From positions 8,404,001 through 8,468,000 of the forward strand of contig NZ_CP128846.1 of NCBI RefSeq assembly GCF_030388665.1: a DNA stretch of 64,000 bases, read 5' to 3'. Shown piece after piece: positions 10,868-19,222 of this stretch. Positions within the stretch are counted from its first letter, which is position 1. Each line of letters begins with the position of its first letter. The notes under the pieces were generated by a model. It did no database searches. It was not told the DNA's origin and saw only the letters and a list, made by a program, of their open reading frames with translations. Source of the stretch: Streptomyces flavofungini. GTDB lineage: Bacteria; Actinomycetota; Actinomycetes; Streptomycetales; Streptomycetaceae. The position numbers and the translations under genes were made by a program.

Positions 10868-11563
10868 ATGGCGAAGATCCTGATGGTGGTCACCGGCTCC
10901 GACGTATGGACGCTGGCCGACGGCACCGCGCATCCGAGCGGCTACTGGGCCGAGGAGGTCGCGGCCCCGTACCGGGCCTTCACCGAGGCCGGGTACGACG
11001 TCGTGGTCGCGACGCCCGGCGGCGTCGAGCCGACGATGGACCCGGCGAGCCTCGCGCCCGAGCTGAACGACGGCCAGGAGAACGCCGACGCCATCGCCGC
11101 GCTCCTCGCGGGCGTCGCCGAACTCAAGCAGCCCGTGGCCCTGGAGGACGTGCGGCTCGACGACTACGCCGGGGTGTTCTACCCGGGCGGCCACGGCCCG
11201 ATGGAGGACCTCGCGGTGAACGCCGCGTCCGGGGCCCTCCTGATCGCGGCTCTCGTGTCCGGCAAGCCCCTCGGCATCGTCTGCCACGGCCCCGCCGCGC
11301 TCCTCGCCACCGCCGACGCCGAGGGCGGCTCGCCCTTCGCGGGCCGCCGCGTGACCGCGTTCAGCAACGCTGAGGAGGCCCAGGCCGGGTTCGCCGACCG
11401 CGCGCCGTGGCTGCTCCAGGACCGGCTCGTCGCCCTCGGCGTCGACTTCCAGGAGGGCGAGCCGTGGGCGCCGCACACCGTCGCCGACGGCAATCTGTAC
11501 ACCGGCCAGAACCCGGCGTCGGCCGCCCCGCTCGCCGCCCGGATCGTCACGGCGCTGGGCTGA
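10868..11563 (+). CDS. DJ-1/PfpI (Hsp31-like) glutamine amidotransferase-fold protein
   Basis: A 231-residue protein starting at an ATG with GAGGAGAGG upstream. The nucleophile-elbow cysteine is C139 in GIVCHGPAALL, and the family motif VFYPGGHGPMEDL precedes it. Hsp31-like members act as glyoxalases or deglycases on methylglyoxal. It heads an operon with TetR (3 bp later) and aldehyde dehydrogenase, consistent with reactive-aldehyde detoxification controlled by the divergent LysR protein. Confidence 0.88.
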   Translation: MAKILMVVTGSDVWTLADGTAHPSGYWAEEVAAPYRAFTEAGYDVVVATPGGVEPTMDPASLAPELNDGQENADAIAALLAGVAELKQPVALEDVRLDDYAGVFYPGGHGPMEDLAVNAASGALLIAALVSGKPLGIVCHGPAALLATADAEGGSPFAGRRVTAFSNAEEAQAGFADRAPWLLQDRLVALGVDFQEGEPWAPHTVADGNLYTGQNPASAAPLAARIVTALG

Positions 11564-11566
11564 GCC

Positions 11567-12229
11567 ATGGCCAGTGACCGGCTCACCGACGTCCTCGACG
11601 CGACGTACACGTGCCTGAGCAGGTACGGCGTGCGGCGCACCACGATGGACGACATCGCGGGCGAGATGGGTGTGTCCCGGTCCGCGGTCTACCAGTACGT
11701 ACGCGGCAAGGACGACGCGGTGCGGCAGCTCGCCCGGCGCCTGCACGACCGGGCGCTCGACCGGGCCGCGGCGGCCGCCACCGCCGACGTGCCGCCCGCC
11801 GAGCGGATCCACGGGATCCTGGCCGCCAAGCTCGACCTGGTCCTCGACCTCGCGGGCGGCGCGGGGCACGCCGCGGAGCTGCTCGACGCCAAGGCGCGCC
11901 TCTCCGGCGACATCTGCGACGCGTTCACCGCCCGGATCCGGGACCTGCTCACCGAGCAGTTCACCGGGACGGGCGTGGCGACCGCGCCGAGCGGACTTGC
12001 CGGGGACAGCGAGCCCGGCGCGGACGCCGAGCCCGCCCCGGCCACGGCCACCTCCGTGACCACCCCCGTCCAGACCCCCGGCACCCCCCTCACTCCCGCC
12101 CAGGCCGCCGACATCTGCCTCGCCCTCGTCATCGGCCTGGAGTCCCTGCCCGTAGCGGCACATCTGCTGCGCCCCGCCACCGACGCCCTGCTCACCGGGC
12201 TCCTGCCCGCACCCGAGTCACACATCTGA
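11567..12229 (+). CDS. TetR family transcriptional regulator
   Basis: A 220-residue protein with a TetR helix-turn-helix at 5-50 (GVRRTTMDDIAGEMGVSRSA, VYQYVRGKDDAVRQL) and an all-helical ligand domain with an alanine/threonine/proline-rich insert around 140-170. It begins 3 bp after the DJ-1/PfpI stop and ends 7 bp before the aldehyde dehydrogenase start, so it is a cotranscribed operon regulator. Confidence 0.87.
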   Translation: MASDRLTDVLDATYTCLSRYGVRRTTMDDIAGEMGVSRSAVYQYVRGKDDAVRQLARRLHDRALDRAAAAATADVPPAERIHGILAAKLDLVLDLAGGAGHAAELLDAKARLSGDICDAFTARIRDLLTEQFTGTGVATAPSGLAGDSEPGADAEPAPATATSVTTPVQTPGTPLTPAQAADICLALVIGLESLPVAAHLLRPATDALLTGLLPAPESHI

Positions 12230-12236
12230 GGACCCC

Positions 12237-13583
12237 ATGAACGACAGCGCCACCTCCGCGAACCCCTCCGGCCTTGAGGACCCCGCCGCCCTCGTGGCCC
12301 GCCTCCGCGCCACCTTCCGCACCGGCCGCACCCGCCCCCTCGACTGGCGCGTGCGTCAGCTCACCCGGCTGCGCGCGATGCTCACCGAGCACCGCGAGGA
12401 CATCGCGGACGCCCTGCACGCGGACCTCGGCAAGCCCCGCGCGGAGGCCTACCGCTCCGAGATCGACTTCAGCGTCCGGGAGATCGACCACACTCTCGAC
12501 CACCTTCAGGAGTGGCTGAGTCCGCGGTCCGTCGACGTCAGCGGCGTCTTCGGGGAGCGGGCGAGCGCGGGCACGCAGGTCGACCCGCTCGGTGTCGTCC
12601 TCGTCATCGCGCCGTGGAACTACCCCGCGCAGCTCCTTCTCGTCCCCGTCGCCGGAGCGCTCGCCGCGGGCAACGCCGTCGTCGTCAAGCCCAGCGAGAT
12701 GGCGCCCGCCACCTCCGCGGTCGTCGCCCGGCTCCTGCCGAGGTACCTGGACACCGACGCCGTGGCCGTCGTCGAGGGCGGCGTGCCCGAGACCACGGCG
12801 CTGCTCGCCCAGCGCTTCGACCACATCTTCTACACCGGCAACGGCACCGTCGGCCGCATCGTGATGCGCGCCGCCGCCGAGCACCTGACCCCCGTCACCC
12901 TCGAACTCGGCGGCAAGTCACCGGCGTTCGTCGACACCGGTGTGGACGTGCCGGAGGTCGCCCGGCGCCTCGCGCAGGCCAAGTTCGCCAACGCCGGACA
13001 GACGTGCGTCGCCCCCGACTACGTCCTCACCGACCCGGCTACCGCCCGCGCCCTGGAGGCCGCGCTCACGGAGGCGATCGCGCAGCGGTTCGGCGCGGAC
13101 CCGGCGGCGTCGGACGCGTACGGCCGGATCGTCAACGAGCGGCACTTCGACCGGCTCTCGGGGCTGCTGGGCTCGGGCCGCCTGGTGACCGGCGGGCAGA
13201 CCGACCGGGCCACGAAGTACATCGCGCCGACCGTGCTCGGCGGGGTGAGGCCCGACGAGCCCGTCATGCGCGAGGAGATCTTCGGCCCCGTCCTGCCGAT
13301 CGTCGAGGTCGAAGGCCTGGACGAGGCCATCGAGTTCATCAACGACCGGGACAAGCCGCTCGCCCTGTACGCGTTCACCGAGGCGGACGTCACCCGGGAG
13401 CGGCTCGCCGCCGAGACCTCCTCGGGCGGGCTCGGTTTCGGTCTGCCGATGGCTCATCTCTCCGTCCCCGAGCTGCCGTTCGGCGGCGTGGGCGAGAGCG
13501 GGCTCGGCGCCTACCACGGCCCGCACTCCATCGAGACGTTCAGCCACCGCAAGGCGCGCTTGGACGTGCCGCTGTCCGCCTGA
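12237..13583 (+). CDS. NAD(P)-dependent aldehyde dehydrogenase
   Basis: A 448-residue ALDH of the class 3 type. The general base is E223 in VTLELGGKSPAFVD and the catalytic nucleophile is C257 in FANAGQTCVAPDYV; the cofactor-binding APWNYPAQLLL motif is near 125. Its length matches fatty-aldehyde or coniferyl-aldehyde dehydrogenases. As last gene of the DJ-1/PfpI-TetR operon it probably oxidises a toxic aldehyde. Confidence 0.9.
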   Translation: MNDSATSANPSGLEDPAALVARLRATFRTGRTRPLDWRVRQLTRLRAMLTEHREDIADALHADLGKPRAEAYRSEIDFSVREIDHTLDHLQEWLSPRSVDVSGVFGERASAGTQVDPLGVVLVIAPWNYPAQLLLVPVAGALAAGNAVVVKPSEMAPATSAVVARLLPRYLDTDAVAVVEGGVPETTALLAQRFDHIFYTGNGTVGRIVMRAAAEHLTPVTLELGGKSPAFVDTGVDVPEVARRLAQAKFANAGQTCVAPDYVLTDPATARALEAALTEAIAQRFGADPAASDAYGRIVNERHFDRLSGLLGSGRLVTGGQTDRATKYIAPTVLGGVRPDEPVMREEIFGPVLPIVEVEGLDEAIEFINDRDKPLALYAFTEADVTRERLAAETSSGGLGFGLPMAHLSVPELPFGGVGESGLGAYHGPHSIETFSHRKARLDVPLSA

Positions 13584-13611
13584 TCCGCCGCCGTCCCCGG
13601 CCGGCCTGGTG

Positions 13612-14088
13612 TCACCCTTCCTCGGCGAGGGGCGGCACCAGGCCGTCGGCGACCAGGCCCGCGTACACGGCCTGCCCGAGCGCCTGGACGGCCGACTGCG
13701 GGCGCACCATCACCGTGAACTCCTTGATCCGGCCGGCCTCGTCGAAGTGCAGCAGGTCGATGCCGTGGATCTCCTTGCCGGACACGGTCGTGCGGAACAG
13801 CAGGACGGCCGACGGAGCCTCGCTCCCGTCGGAGCTGGTCTGCGCCGCGCCCTCGTAGGACCCGACGTACCGGAAGTCCTCGAAGAGCCGCAGCAGCACC
13901 CCGAAGAGCCCGACCACCATCTCGCGGCCCTCGAAGGGCTGGAACTTCACCGGGCTGTAGAAGCGGATGTCCGGCGTGAACAGGTCGTCGAGCGCGGCGA
14001 GTTCACGCTTCTCGACGGCGTCGCGGAAGCGGGCGACGGCGTCGCGGGCCGGGGCGGGGGCGCTGTCGGCGGACGGTGCGGTGGCCAT
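13612..14088 (-). CDS. SnoaL-like / NTF2-fold protein
   Basis: A 158-residue protein from the ATG at 14088 with a strong GGAGG site (in-frame codons further upstream lie inside operator-like repeats). The NTF2-like cone fold is suggested by VARFRDAVEKRELAALDDLF and IHGIDLLHFDEAGRIKEFTV. Such proteins are small-molecule isomerases, cyclases or binding proteins; the substrate is unknown. It is divergent from a PadR gene and the shared gap carries repeated TAGTCA half-sites. Confidence 0.78.
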   Translation of the reverse strand: MATAPSADSAPAPARDAVARFRDAVEKRELAALDDLFTPDIRFYSPVKFQPFEGREMVVGLFGVLLRLFEDFRYVGSYEGAAQTSSDGSEAPSAVLLFRTTVSGKEIHGIDLLHFDEAGRIKEFTVMVRPQSAVQALGQAVYAGLVADGLVPPLAEEG

Positions 14089-14099
14089 GTGAACCTCCA

Positions 14100-14133
14100 T
14101 AGTCAAGAATCTGAGTAGTCAGATCGATGACTA
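14100..14133. promoter_or_regulatory. Three TAGTCA half-sites between SnoaL-like and PadR genes
   Basis: TAGTCA occurs at 14100-14105 and 14116-14121, and its complement TGACTA at 14128-14133. The last two form an inverted repeat with a 6-bp centre; the first two are direct with 16-bp spacing. Position directly upstream of the SnoaL-like start suggests an operator for the divergent PadR protein (inference). Confidence 0.55.
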
Positions 14134-14219
14134 TCATGGCGACGCGGCGCCCGGAAGGGAAGACTGCGCGAGGCGGCCCGGAAGAAAATCCCCGGGCGGC
14201 CCGAGGGAGAGGGCGAAAG

Positions 14220-14263
14220 CCCGGGGAAGACCCGGGGAAGGCCTGGGGAAGACCCGGGGAAGA
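14220..14263 (+). repeat. Four tandem 11-bp repeats in the PadR leader
   Basis: Four copies of CCCGGGGAAGA (third copy has T for C; second ends G) run head to tail in the leader, ending 17 bp before the PadR start. The whole leader is purine-rich. They may form alternative ribosome-binding or structural elements. Confidence 0.7.
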
Positions 14264-14280
14264 AGAGGGAGAGGTCGGAC

Positions 14281-14880
14281 ATGGCTCTGCGGCACGCGGT
14301 GCTCGCGGCACTGCTCGACGGCGAGTTCAGCGGCTATCAGCTGGCCAAGGGCTTCGACATCGGCGTCGCCAACTTCTGGCACGCGCTCCCGCAGCAGCTG
14401 TACGCCGAGCTGTCACGCCTGGAGGGCGACGGACTGGTCTCCGGGCGCGAGGTGGTGCAGGAGGGGCGGCCCAACAAGCGGATGTTCCGGGTCACGGACG
14501 CGGGCGTCGCCGAGCTGGAGCGCTTCGCCGCCGCGGCCGCGAAGCCGTCGTTCATCCGGGACGACCTGCTGGTCAAGGTGCAGGCGGTCGACGGCGTCGA
14601 CCCGGCGCCGGTGATCGCCCAGCTCCAGGAGCGGGCGGCGGTCGCCGAGGCCAAGGCGGAGGTCCTCGGGAAGCTCCTGGTGCGGCTGCGCGGGGAACTG
14701 GACGAGGAGGAGTTCCTGCATGGGGGGCAGCGGATCGGCCCGTATCTGACCTGCCAGCGCGGGCTCGCCTTCGAGCGCGAGACACGTGCGTGGTGCCTGC
14801 GGACGGCGGAGCTGCTGCTGCGGCGCCGGGGCACGGGGAGGGCCGGGGCGGGGTCCGTGGGCCGCCGTCCGGCCGGGTGA
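14281..14880 (+). CDS. PadR family transcriptional regulator (second)
   Basis: A 199-residue protein with the PadR winged helix (HAVLAALLDGEFSGYQLAKG, LPQQLYAELSRLEGDGLVSG) and a C-terminal helical region. A GGGAGAGG ribosome site precedes the ATG. It is only distantly like the PadR protein at 2595 and is divergent from the SnoaL-like gene, its likely target. Confidence 0.88.
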   Translation: MALRHAVLAALLDGEFSGYQLAKGFDIGVANFWHALPQQLYAELSRLEGDGLVSGREVVQEGRPNKRMFRVTDAGVAELERFAAAAAKPSFIRDDLLVKVQAVDGVDPAPVIAQLQERAAVAEAKAEVLGKLLVRLRGELDEEEFLHGGQRIGPYLTCQRGLAFERETRAWCLRTAELLLRRRGTGRAGAGSVGRRPAG

Positions 14881-14899
14881 CCCGGGCCCGGCCGCAGGG

Positions 14900-14931
14900 C
14901 CCCCGCACCCGATCGGCGTCCGGTGCGGGGG
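14900..14931. terminator. 10-bp hairpin between convergent genes
   Basis: CCCCCGCACC (14900-14909) pairs perfectly with GGTGCGGGGG (14922-14931). It lies between the stop of PadR and the stop of the convergent exported protein gene and can act in both directions. Confidence 0.65.
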
Positions 14932-14956
14932 TGGCTCTCGCGGTCGGCCGCCCGGG

Positions 14957-15328
14957 TCAGTTCAGACGGGCCTTCGGCGGCGTCCCGTAGAAGGTGATGG
15001 GCGGCCAGCCGCGCTTGGCGGCGAGGTCGTTGAGGGCCTCCGCGACGTCCATGGGCGTGACCACCTGCTGCCCGGAGGGCTCCTCGACCCGGACGCTGAA
15101 GGTCATGGACAGCTCCGCGTAGCCCGTGCTGTGCTGCACGCGCCCGCTGAACTCCGTCCCCGGGGCGAATGTCACCTCCGACCCACTGCCCTCGGCTGCC
15201 TGAGCGGGCCGTGCGTCCGCGGCGCCGCCGTTGTCGTCCGCCTGTGCCGTACCCGCGGACGCGAGCACCGCGCCCGCCGCTGCCGAACCCGAGTAGCCCA
15301 GCAAGGACCGCCTGGAGACTCCGGACAT
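14957..15328 (-). CDS. Tat-exported small protein
   Basis: A 123-residue protein from an ATG preceded by AGGAGGGG. The N-terminus has a twin-arginine signal (VSRRSLLGYSGSAAAGAVLA) with an AQA-type cleavage site. The mature part has a charged acidic linker, then VTFAPGTEFSGRVQHSTGYA and ends in an AEALNDLAAKRGWPPITFYG segment. I do not recognise the family. Tat export suggests it folds before export. Confidence 0.75.
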   Translation of the reverse strand: MSGVSRRSLLGYSGSAAAGAVLASAGTAQADDNGGAADARPAQAAEGSGSEVTFAPGTEFSGRVQHSTGYAELSMTFSVRVEEPSGQQVVTPMDVAEALNDLAAKRGWPPITFYGTPPKARLN

Positions 15329-15418
15329 GTTCCCCTCCTGATGTCGCACGGGCCTCCCCCTGGGGGCCCGCGGTGATCATAAAGGCCGAAAGATCCCCAT
15401 GGAGCGGAACGAGATCAC

Positions 15419-16438
15419 CTACTTCGGGCCGCTCCGCGCGGTGGTGACGGTCCGTTCGGGGGAGTAGCGGCCCCAGGTGCCGTCGGGCAGCTTGGCCCGG
15501 AGCTTCACGCGGTGCGTCTCACCGGCCGTCCGGCCGACGTAGAAGCTGTGCTTCGCCCTGCCCTGGGGTGCCGTCCCGCCGAACACCAAGGAGGTCGCGC
15601 TCTTCCCGTCCAGATGGATCTGATACTCCGTCACGGCCCCGCCGGTGTGCGGGGGTTTCCAGGTCAGGTCGATGTAGTACGCCCCGTCGCCGGACTTGTG
15701 GGTCCGCGCCCTGAAGTCCGCGGGGGCGGTGGCCCGCCCGCTGCCCTTGCCCGCGGCCGTCCTGACGCGTACGGCGGGGCTCGCGGCCGAGAAGTTGTCG
15801 GCGGCGTCGCGCGCCTTCACCGTGAACGTGTACGTCGTGCCCGGCCGCAGGCCCGTGATCAGTGTGTCGGTGGTGCCCCCGCCCACACTGTGGATCTTCG
15901 AGTCGCCCTGGTAGATCTCGTACGACGCCACGCTGCGGTTGTCCTTCGAGGCGCCCCACGCGAGCGTCGCCGCGTGCCCGCCCTGGGCCTCGCCGCGCAG
16001 CGTGCGCGGGCGGGACGGGGCCTTCCGGTCGGCGGTGGTCGCGGCGGGCGTGGTGACCCGCAGCTTCTTGCTGTCGGGGCTGACGTTGCCGTCGTCGTCG
16101 CGGGCCCGCACGGAGAAGGTGTAGGTGGCCGCAGGTTCGAGGCCGGTGATGTCCACCATGTGCTGGTCGGCGGGGACGTCCTTGACCTTGGCGGCGCCCC
16201 GGTAGACCTCGTAGCCGGCGATGTCGGAGCCGTCGGTGGTGCTGTTCCACATCACGTGCACGGACGTGGCGCTGCCCGCCTGCACGGTGAGGCCGCGGGG
16301 CGCGGACGGGGGTCGCGTGCTCTTGCCGTCGCCGCCGCCCCAGGCGCACGAACTCGCCCCGAGGGCGACCGCGGTGACGGTGAGGCAGGCGGACATCAGG
16401 GAGAGTCGGTGGCGGGGCGGGTGGGGGGTCCGTCGCAC
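15419..16438 (-). CDS. Fibronectin type III repeat lipoprotein
   Basis: A 339-residue protein from the GTG at 16438 (GGAAGG site). A signal peptide ends in a lipobox-like GASSC, so the cysteine near residue 31 is probably lipidated. Two clear FN3 domains follow (around 45-135 and 140-230; for example YEVYRGAAKVKDVP and YEIYQGDSKIHSV in equivalent positions) and a third divergent beta domain at 240-335. FN3 repeats occur on Streptomyces surface proteins and polysaccharide hydrolases, but no catalytic domain is present here, so an adhesion or scaffold role is inferred. Confidence 0.82.
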   Translation of the reverse strand: MRRTPHPPRHRLSLMSACLTVTAVALGASSCAWGGGDGKSTRPPSAPRGLTVQAGSATSVHVMWNSTTDGSDIAGYEVYRGAAKVKDVPADQHMVDITGLEPAATYTFSVRARDDDGNVSPDSKKLRVTTPAATTADRKAPSRPRTLRGEAQGGHAATLAWGASKDNRSVASYEIYQGDSKIHSVGGGTTDTLITGLRPGTTYTFTVKARDAADNFSAASPAVRVRTAAGKGSGRATAPADFRARTHKSGDGAYYIDLTWKPPHTGGAVTEYQIHLDGKSATSLVFGGTAPQGRAKHSFYVGRTAGETHRVKLRAKLPDGTWGRYSPERTVTTARSGPK

Positions 16439-16615
16439 GGTCGTGCCTTCCACTCGACGCGATTGGTCCGGACCAATTTGACAGGGGTGACGGGGGCACA
16501 TCAAGAGGTCGGGCGGCGCGGGGGCGCGGGGGAGGGCAGTTCACGGGGGGCGGTGGGGCGCGCGGGGCGGCCGGCCGGAGGGCCCCGGACCCTGCCGCCC
16601 CTGAGGCACCTCACG

Positions 16616-16730
16616 CCTTCCGGCACGTGTACGTCACACCTTCCGGTACGTGTACGTCACACCTCCCGGTACGTGTACGTCACACCTCCCGGTACGCGTA
16701 CGTCACACCTTCCGGTACGTGTACGCCTCC
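16616..16730. repeat. Tandem 23-bp repeats starting inside the dhaM 3' end
   Basis: Four full copies of a 23-bp unit (CCTCCCGGTACGTGTACGTC followed by ACA) and a fifth partial copy run from 16616 to 16730. The copy nearest dhaM encodes its last residues (TYRKV) and the stop falls at the junction to the next copy, so the array looks like serial duplication of the gene's final codons and stop. Confidence 0.85.
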
Positions 16731-17113
16731 CGCGCCGCCGCCTCCACCGCCGCGATGTCCGCGCCCGCCGACGCCGTCACGACCGCCGCCACCGCGCCCT
16801 CGACGAAGGGCGCGTCGACGAGGCGGGCGCCGTCCGGGAGTTCGTCGCCCTCGGCGAGCAGGGCCTTGACCGTGAGGACGGCGCTGCCGAGGTCGACCAG
16901 GATCGCGACGCCCACGCCCCGGTCGACCCGGTGCGCGGCGGCGGCGATCAGTTCGGAGCTGGTGCCGAGGCCGCCGCCCTCCGTGCCGCCCGCGGCGGCC
17001 ACCGGCGCGGTGCCGCCCCCGGCGAGGCCCGTCGCGAGCGTCGCCACGGACTCGGCGACGGGCCCGCTGTGGGAGACGAGCACGACCCCGACGAGCTTGC
17101 TGTCGTCACTCAT
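16703..17113 (-). CDS. dhaM: PTS-dependent dihydroxyacetone kinase, phosphodonor subunit DhaM
   Basis: A 136-residue EIIA-mannose-fold protein. H15 in VVLVSHSGPVAE is the phosphohistidine that receives phosphate from HPr. This is the single-domain actinobacterial form, without the HPr and EI-like extensions of E. coli DhaM. It is third in dhaK-dhaL-dhaM order, 90 bp after dhaL. Its last residues lie in a tandem 23-bp repeat, so C-terminal length may vary among strains. Confidence 0.92.
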   Translation of the reverse strand: MSDDSKLVGVVLVSHSGPVAESVATLATGLAGGGTAPVAAAGGTEGGGLGTSSELIAAAAHRVDRGVGVAILVDLGSAVLTVKALLAEGDELPDGARLVDAPFVEGAVAAVVTASAGADIAAVEAAAREAYTYRKV

Positions 17114-17203
17114 CGCTGCTGCTCCTCGCCGCCCTTGCCTCGGCGGCCCGCACCGCTCATGCCGCCCTCGCCCTCGCCCACGTCGCCCCCGCCGCCCCTG
17201 GGG

Positions 17204-17815
17204 TCACGCATGCCCCGCCCCTTCCGCCGTCTCGGCGAGCGCCTCGAACAGCAGGGCCGACGACGTGGCCCCCGGATCCTGGTGTCCGATGCTGCGTTCG
17301 CCGAGGTAGCTCGCCCTGCCCTTGCGGGCCTGGAGCGGCGTGGTCGCGAGGGCACCCTCGTGGGCGGCGGCGCGGGCCGCGGCGAAGGACGTGGGGAGCG
17401 CGTCGACCGCGGGGACCAGGGCGTCCAGCATCGTCTTGTCGCCCGGTGCCGCGCCCCCGAGCGCTGCCACCGCGTCCACGCCGACACGCAGGGCGTCGGC
17501 GAACTCGGCCTCGCCGACCTCGGCGGCGTCGCCGAGCGCCTTGCCCGTGCGGCGCAGCAGCGTGCCGTACAGCGGCCCGGACGCGCCGCCCACGGTGGAG
17601 ATCAACTGCCGCCCCGCCAGGATCAGGACGGCGCCGGGGGTGTCCGGGGCGTCCTTCTCCAGAGCGGCGGCGACGGCCGTGAAGCCGCGCTGGAGGTTGC
17701 TGCCGTGGTCGGCGTCGCCGATGGGCGAGTCCAACTCGGTGAGCCGCTCCGCCTCACGGTCGACCGCCGTGGCGGCGTTGGTCAGCCAGCGGCGGAGGAA
17801 ATCGGCGTCGAGCAC
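17204..17815 (-). CDS. dhaL: Dihydroxyacetone kinase ADP-binding subunit DhaL
   Basis: A 203-residue DhaL. The Mg-ADP-binding aspartates are D29, D34 and D36 in LDSPIGDADHGSNL, and the later motifs STVGGASGPLYGTLLRR and ALGGAAPGDKTMLDAL are intact. DhaL holds ADP as a cofactor that is phosphorylated by DhaM and passes phosphate to dihydroxyacetone bound by DhaK. Confidence 0.93.
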   Translation of the reverse strand: MLDADFLRRWLTNAATAVDREAERLTELDSPIGDADHGSNLQRGFTAVAAALEKDAPDTPGAVLILAGRQLISTVGGASGPLYGTLLRRTGKALGDAAEVGEAEFADALRVGVDAVAALGGAAPGDKTMLDALVPAVDALPTSFAAARAAAHEGALATTPLQARKGRASYLGERSIGHQDPGATSSALLFEALAETAEGAGHA

Positions 17816-17880
17816 GGGAACTCCTTGCGTCGTCGATGCTTCGGTGCGCCGGGCCGTGGGGCCCGGAGTCGGTGGCGCGG

Positions 17881-17934
17881 GGCCCGACCGGCGGTAGGGG
17901 GGGCCGGGGCCCGACCGGCGGTGCGGGGGGCCGG
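17881..17934. repeat. Two tandem 27-bp GC repeats between dhaK and dhaL
   Basis: A 27-bp unit starting GGCCCGACCGGCGGT occurs at 17881-17907 and 17908-17934 with two differences, and fragments of it flank the pair. It fills much of the 162-bp dhaK-dhaL gap. Confidence 0.75.
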
Positions 17935-17977
17935 GGCGCGGCCCGCGAAGGGCGGGGCGGGGCCCGACACCGTTCGG

Positions 17978-18970
17978 TCACATGCCCCAGCGCAGCCCCG
18001 CGGTGCACACGGGCGCGTCCCACAGCCGCAGCAGTTCCTCGTCGGCCTGGCAGAGCGTCACCGAGGCGCCCGCCATGTCGAGGGACGTCACGTAGTTGCC
18101 GACGAGGGTGCGGACCACGGGCACCCCGCGCTCGCGCAGGACGCGCTGGACCTCCGCGTTGAAGCCGTACAGCTCCAGGAGCGGCGTGGCGCCCATGCCG
18201 TTGACGAGGACGAGGACCGGGTCGGTCGGGGTGAGGTCGTCCAGGACGGCGTCCACGGCGAAGTCGGCGATCTCGCGGGACGTCATCATGGCGCGCCGCT
18301 CACGGCCCGGCTCGCCGTGGATGCCGACGCCCAGCTCCAGCTCGCCGGGGGGCAGGTCGAAGGTGGGGGAGCCCTTCGCGGGGGTCGAGCAGGCGCTGAG
18401 GGCGACGCCGAAGCTGCGGGAGTTCTCGTTGACGCGCCGGGCGACGGCCTCGACGCGCTCCAGAGGCATGCCCTCCTCGGCGGCGGCGCCTGCCAGCTTC
18501 TCCACGAACAGGGTCGCGCCGGTGCCGCGCCGCCCCGCGGTGTACAGGCTGTCGGTCACCGCGACGTCGTCGTTGACGAGGACCTTGGCGACCTGGATGC
18601 CCTCGTCCTCGGCCAACTCGGCGGCCATGTCGAAGTTCAGCACGTCACCGGTGTAGTTCTTCACGACGAACAGCACGCCCGCGCCGCTGTCCACCGCCGC
18701 CGCGGCCCGGACCATCTGGTCGGGCACGGGCGATGTGAACACCTCACCGGGACACGCGGCCGACAGCATCCCCGGCCCCACGAACCCGCCGTGCAGCGGC
18801 TCGTGCCCCGACCCGCCGCCCGACACCAGCGCGACCTTCCCGGCGACGGGCGCGTCCGCCCGCGTGATCACCCGGTTCTCCACGTCGACGGTCAGCTCCG
18901 GATGCGCCGCCGCCATCCCCCTGAGCGCGTCCGCGACCACGGTCTCCGCCACGTTGATGAGCATCCTCAT
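17978..18970 (-). CDS. dhaK: Dihydroxyacetone kinase substrate-binding subunit DhaK
   Basis: A 330-residue DhaK from the ATG at 18970, which has a GGAGG site; the frame extends upstream but without family similarity. H56 lies in SGGGSGHEPLHGGFVG and H218 in GVGIHGEPG is the histidine that binds the carbonyl of dihydroxyacetone covalently. It is the first gene of the dhaKLM operon, which feeds glycerol or methylglyoxal-derived dihydroxyacetone into glycolysis. A 22-bp inverted repeat lies upstream. Confidence 0.94.
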   Translation of the reverse strand: MRMLINVAETVVADALRGMAAAHPELTVDVENRVITRADAPVAGKVALVSGGGSGHEPLHGGFVGPGMLSAACPGEVFTSPVPDQMVRAAAAVDSGAGVLFVVKNYTGDVLNFDMAAELAEDEGIQVAKVLVNDDVAVTDSLYTAGRRGTGATLFVEKLAGAAAEEGMPLERVEAVARRVNENSRSFGVALSACSTPAKGSPTFDLPPGELELGVGIHGEPGRERRAMMTSREIADFAVDAVLDDLTPTDPVLVLVNGMGATPLLELYGFNAEVQRVLRERGVPVVRTLVGNYVTSLDMAGASVTLCQADEELLRLWDAPVCTAGLRWGM

Positions 18971-19004
18971 GGGTACCTCCGATAGGGCTGAGCGGGCATG
19001 CTCT

Positions 19005-19026
19005 TGACCTGAGTTCGTCGAGGTCA
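19005..19026. promoter_or_regulatory. Inverted repeat in the dhaK promoter region
   Basis: TGACCT (19005-19010) and AGGTCA (19021-19026) form an inverted repeat with a 10-bp spacer, 35-56 bp upstream of the dhaK start. It is a candidate operator; no dha regulator gene is in view. Confidence 0.4.
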
Positions 19027-19222
19027 GAGCGCATACGGCGAGTTGTGGATCGTGGCGGTCCGAGGGGGTCCCGGCAGTACTGACGCTGACTTCGGTGACG
19101 GCATGTCGGACGTTCCGTTGGCGACCGATGGCGAGACGGATGCGACTGAGTTTGACGGCAGTATCGGTCGTGCGGCAGCGAAGGTCACGGGTCGAAGACA
19201 CATCTGCGAGCTGCGTCCGTGA

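Noticed and set aside
16616..16730. CRISPR-like array
   Set aside because: The 23-bp units are directly adjacent with no spacers and derive from the dhaM 3' end; no cas genes are present.
15512..18985. 1157-codon plus-strand open frame
   Set aside because: It lies antisense to the FN3 lipoprotein and dha genes, is Arg/Gly/Pro-rich and has no recognisable domain; it is a high-GC shadow frame.
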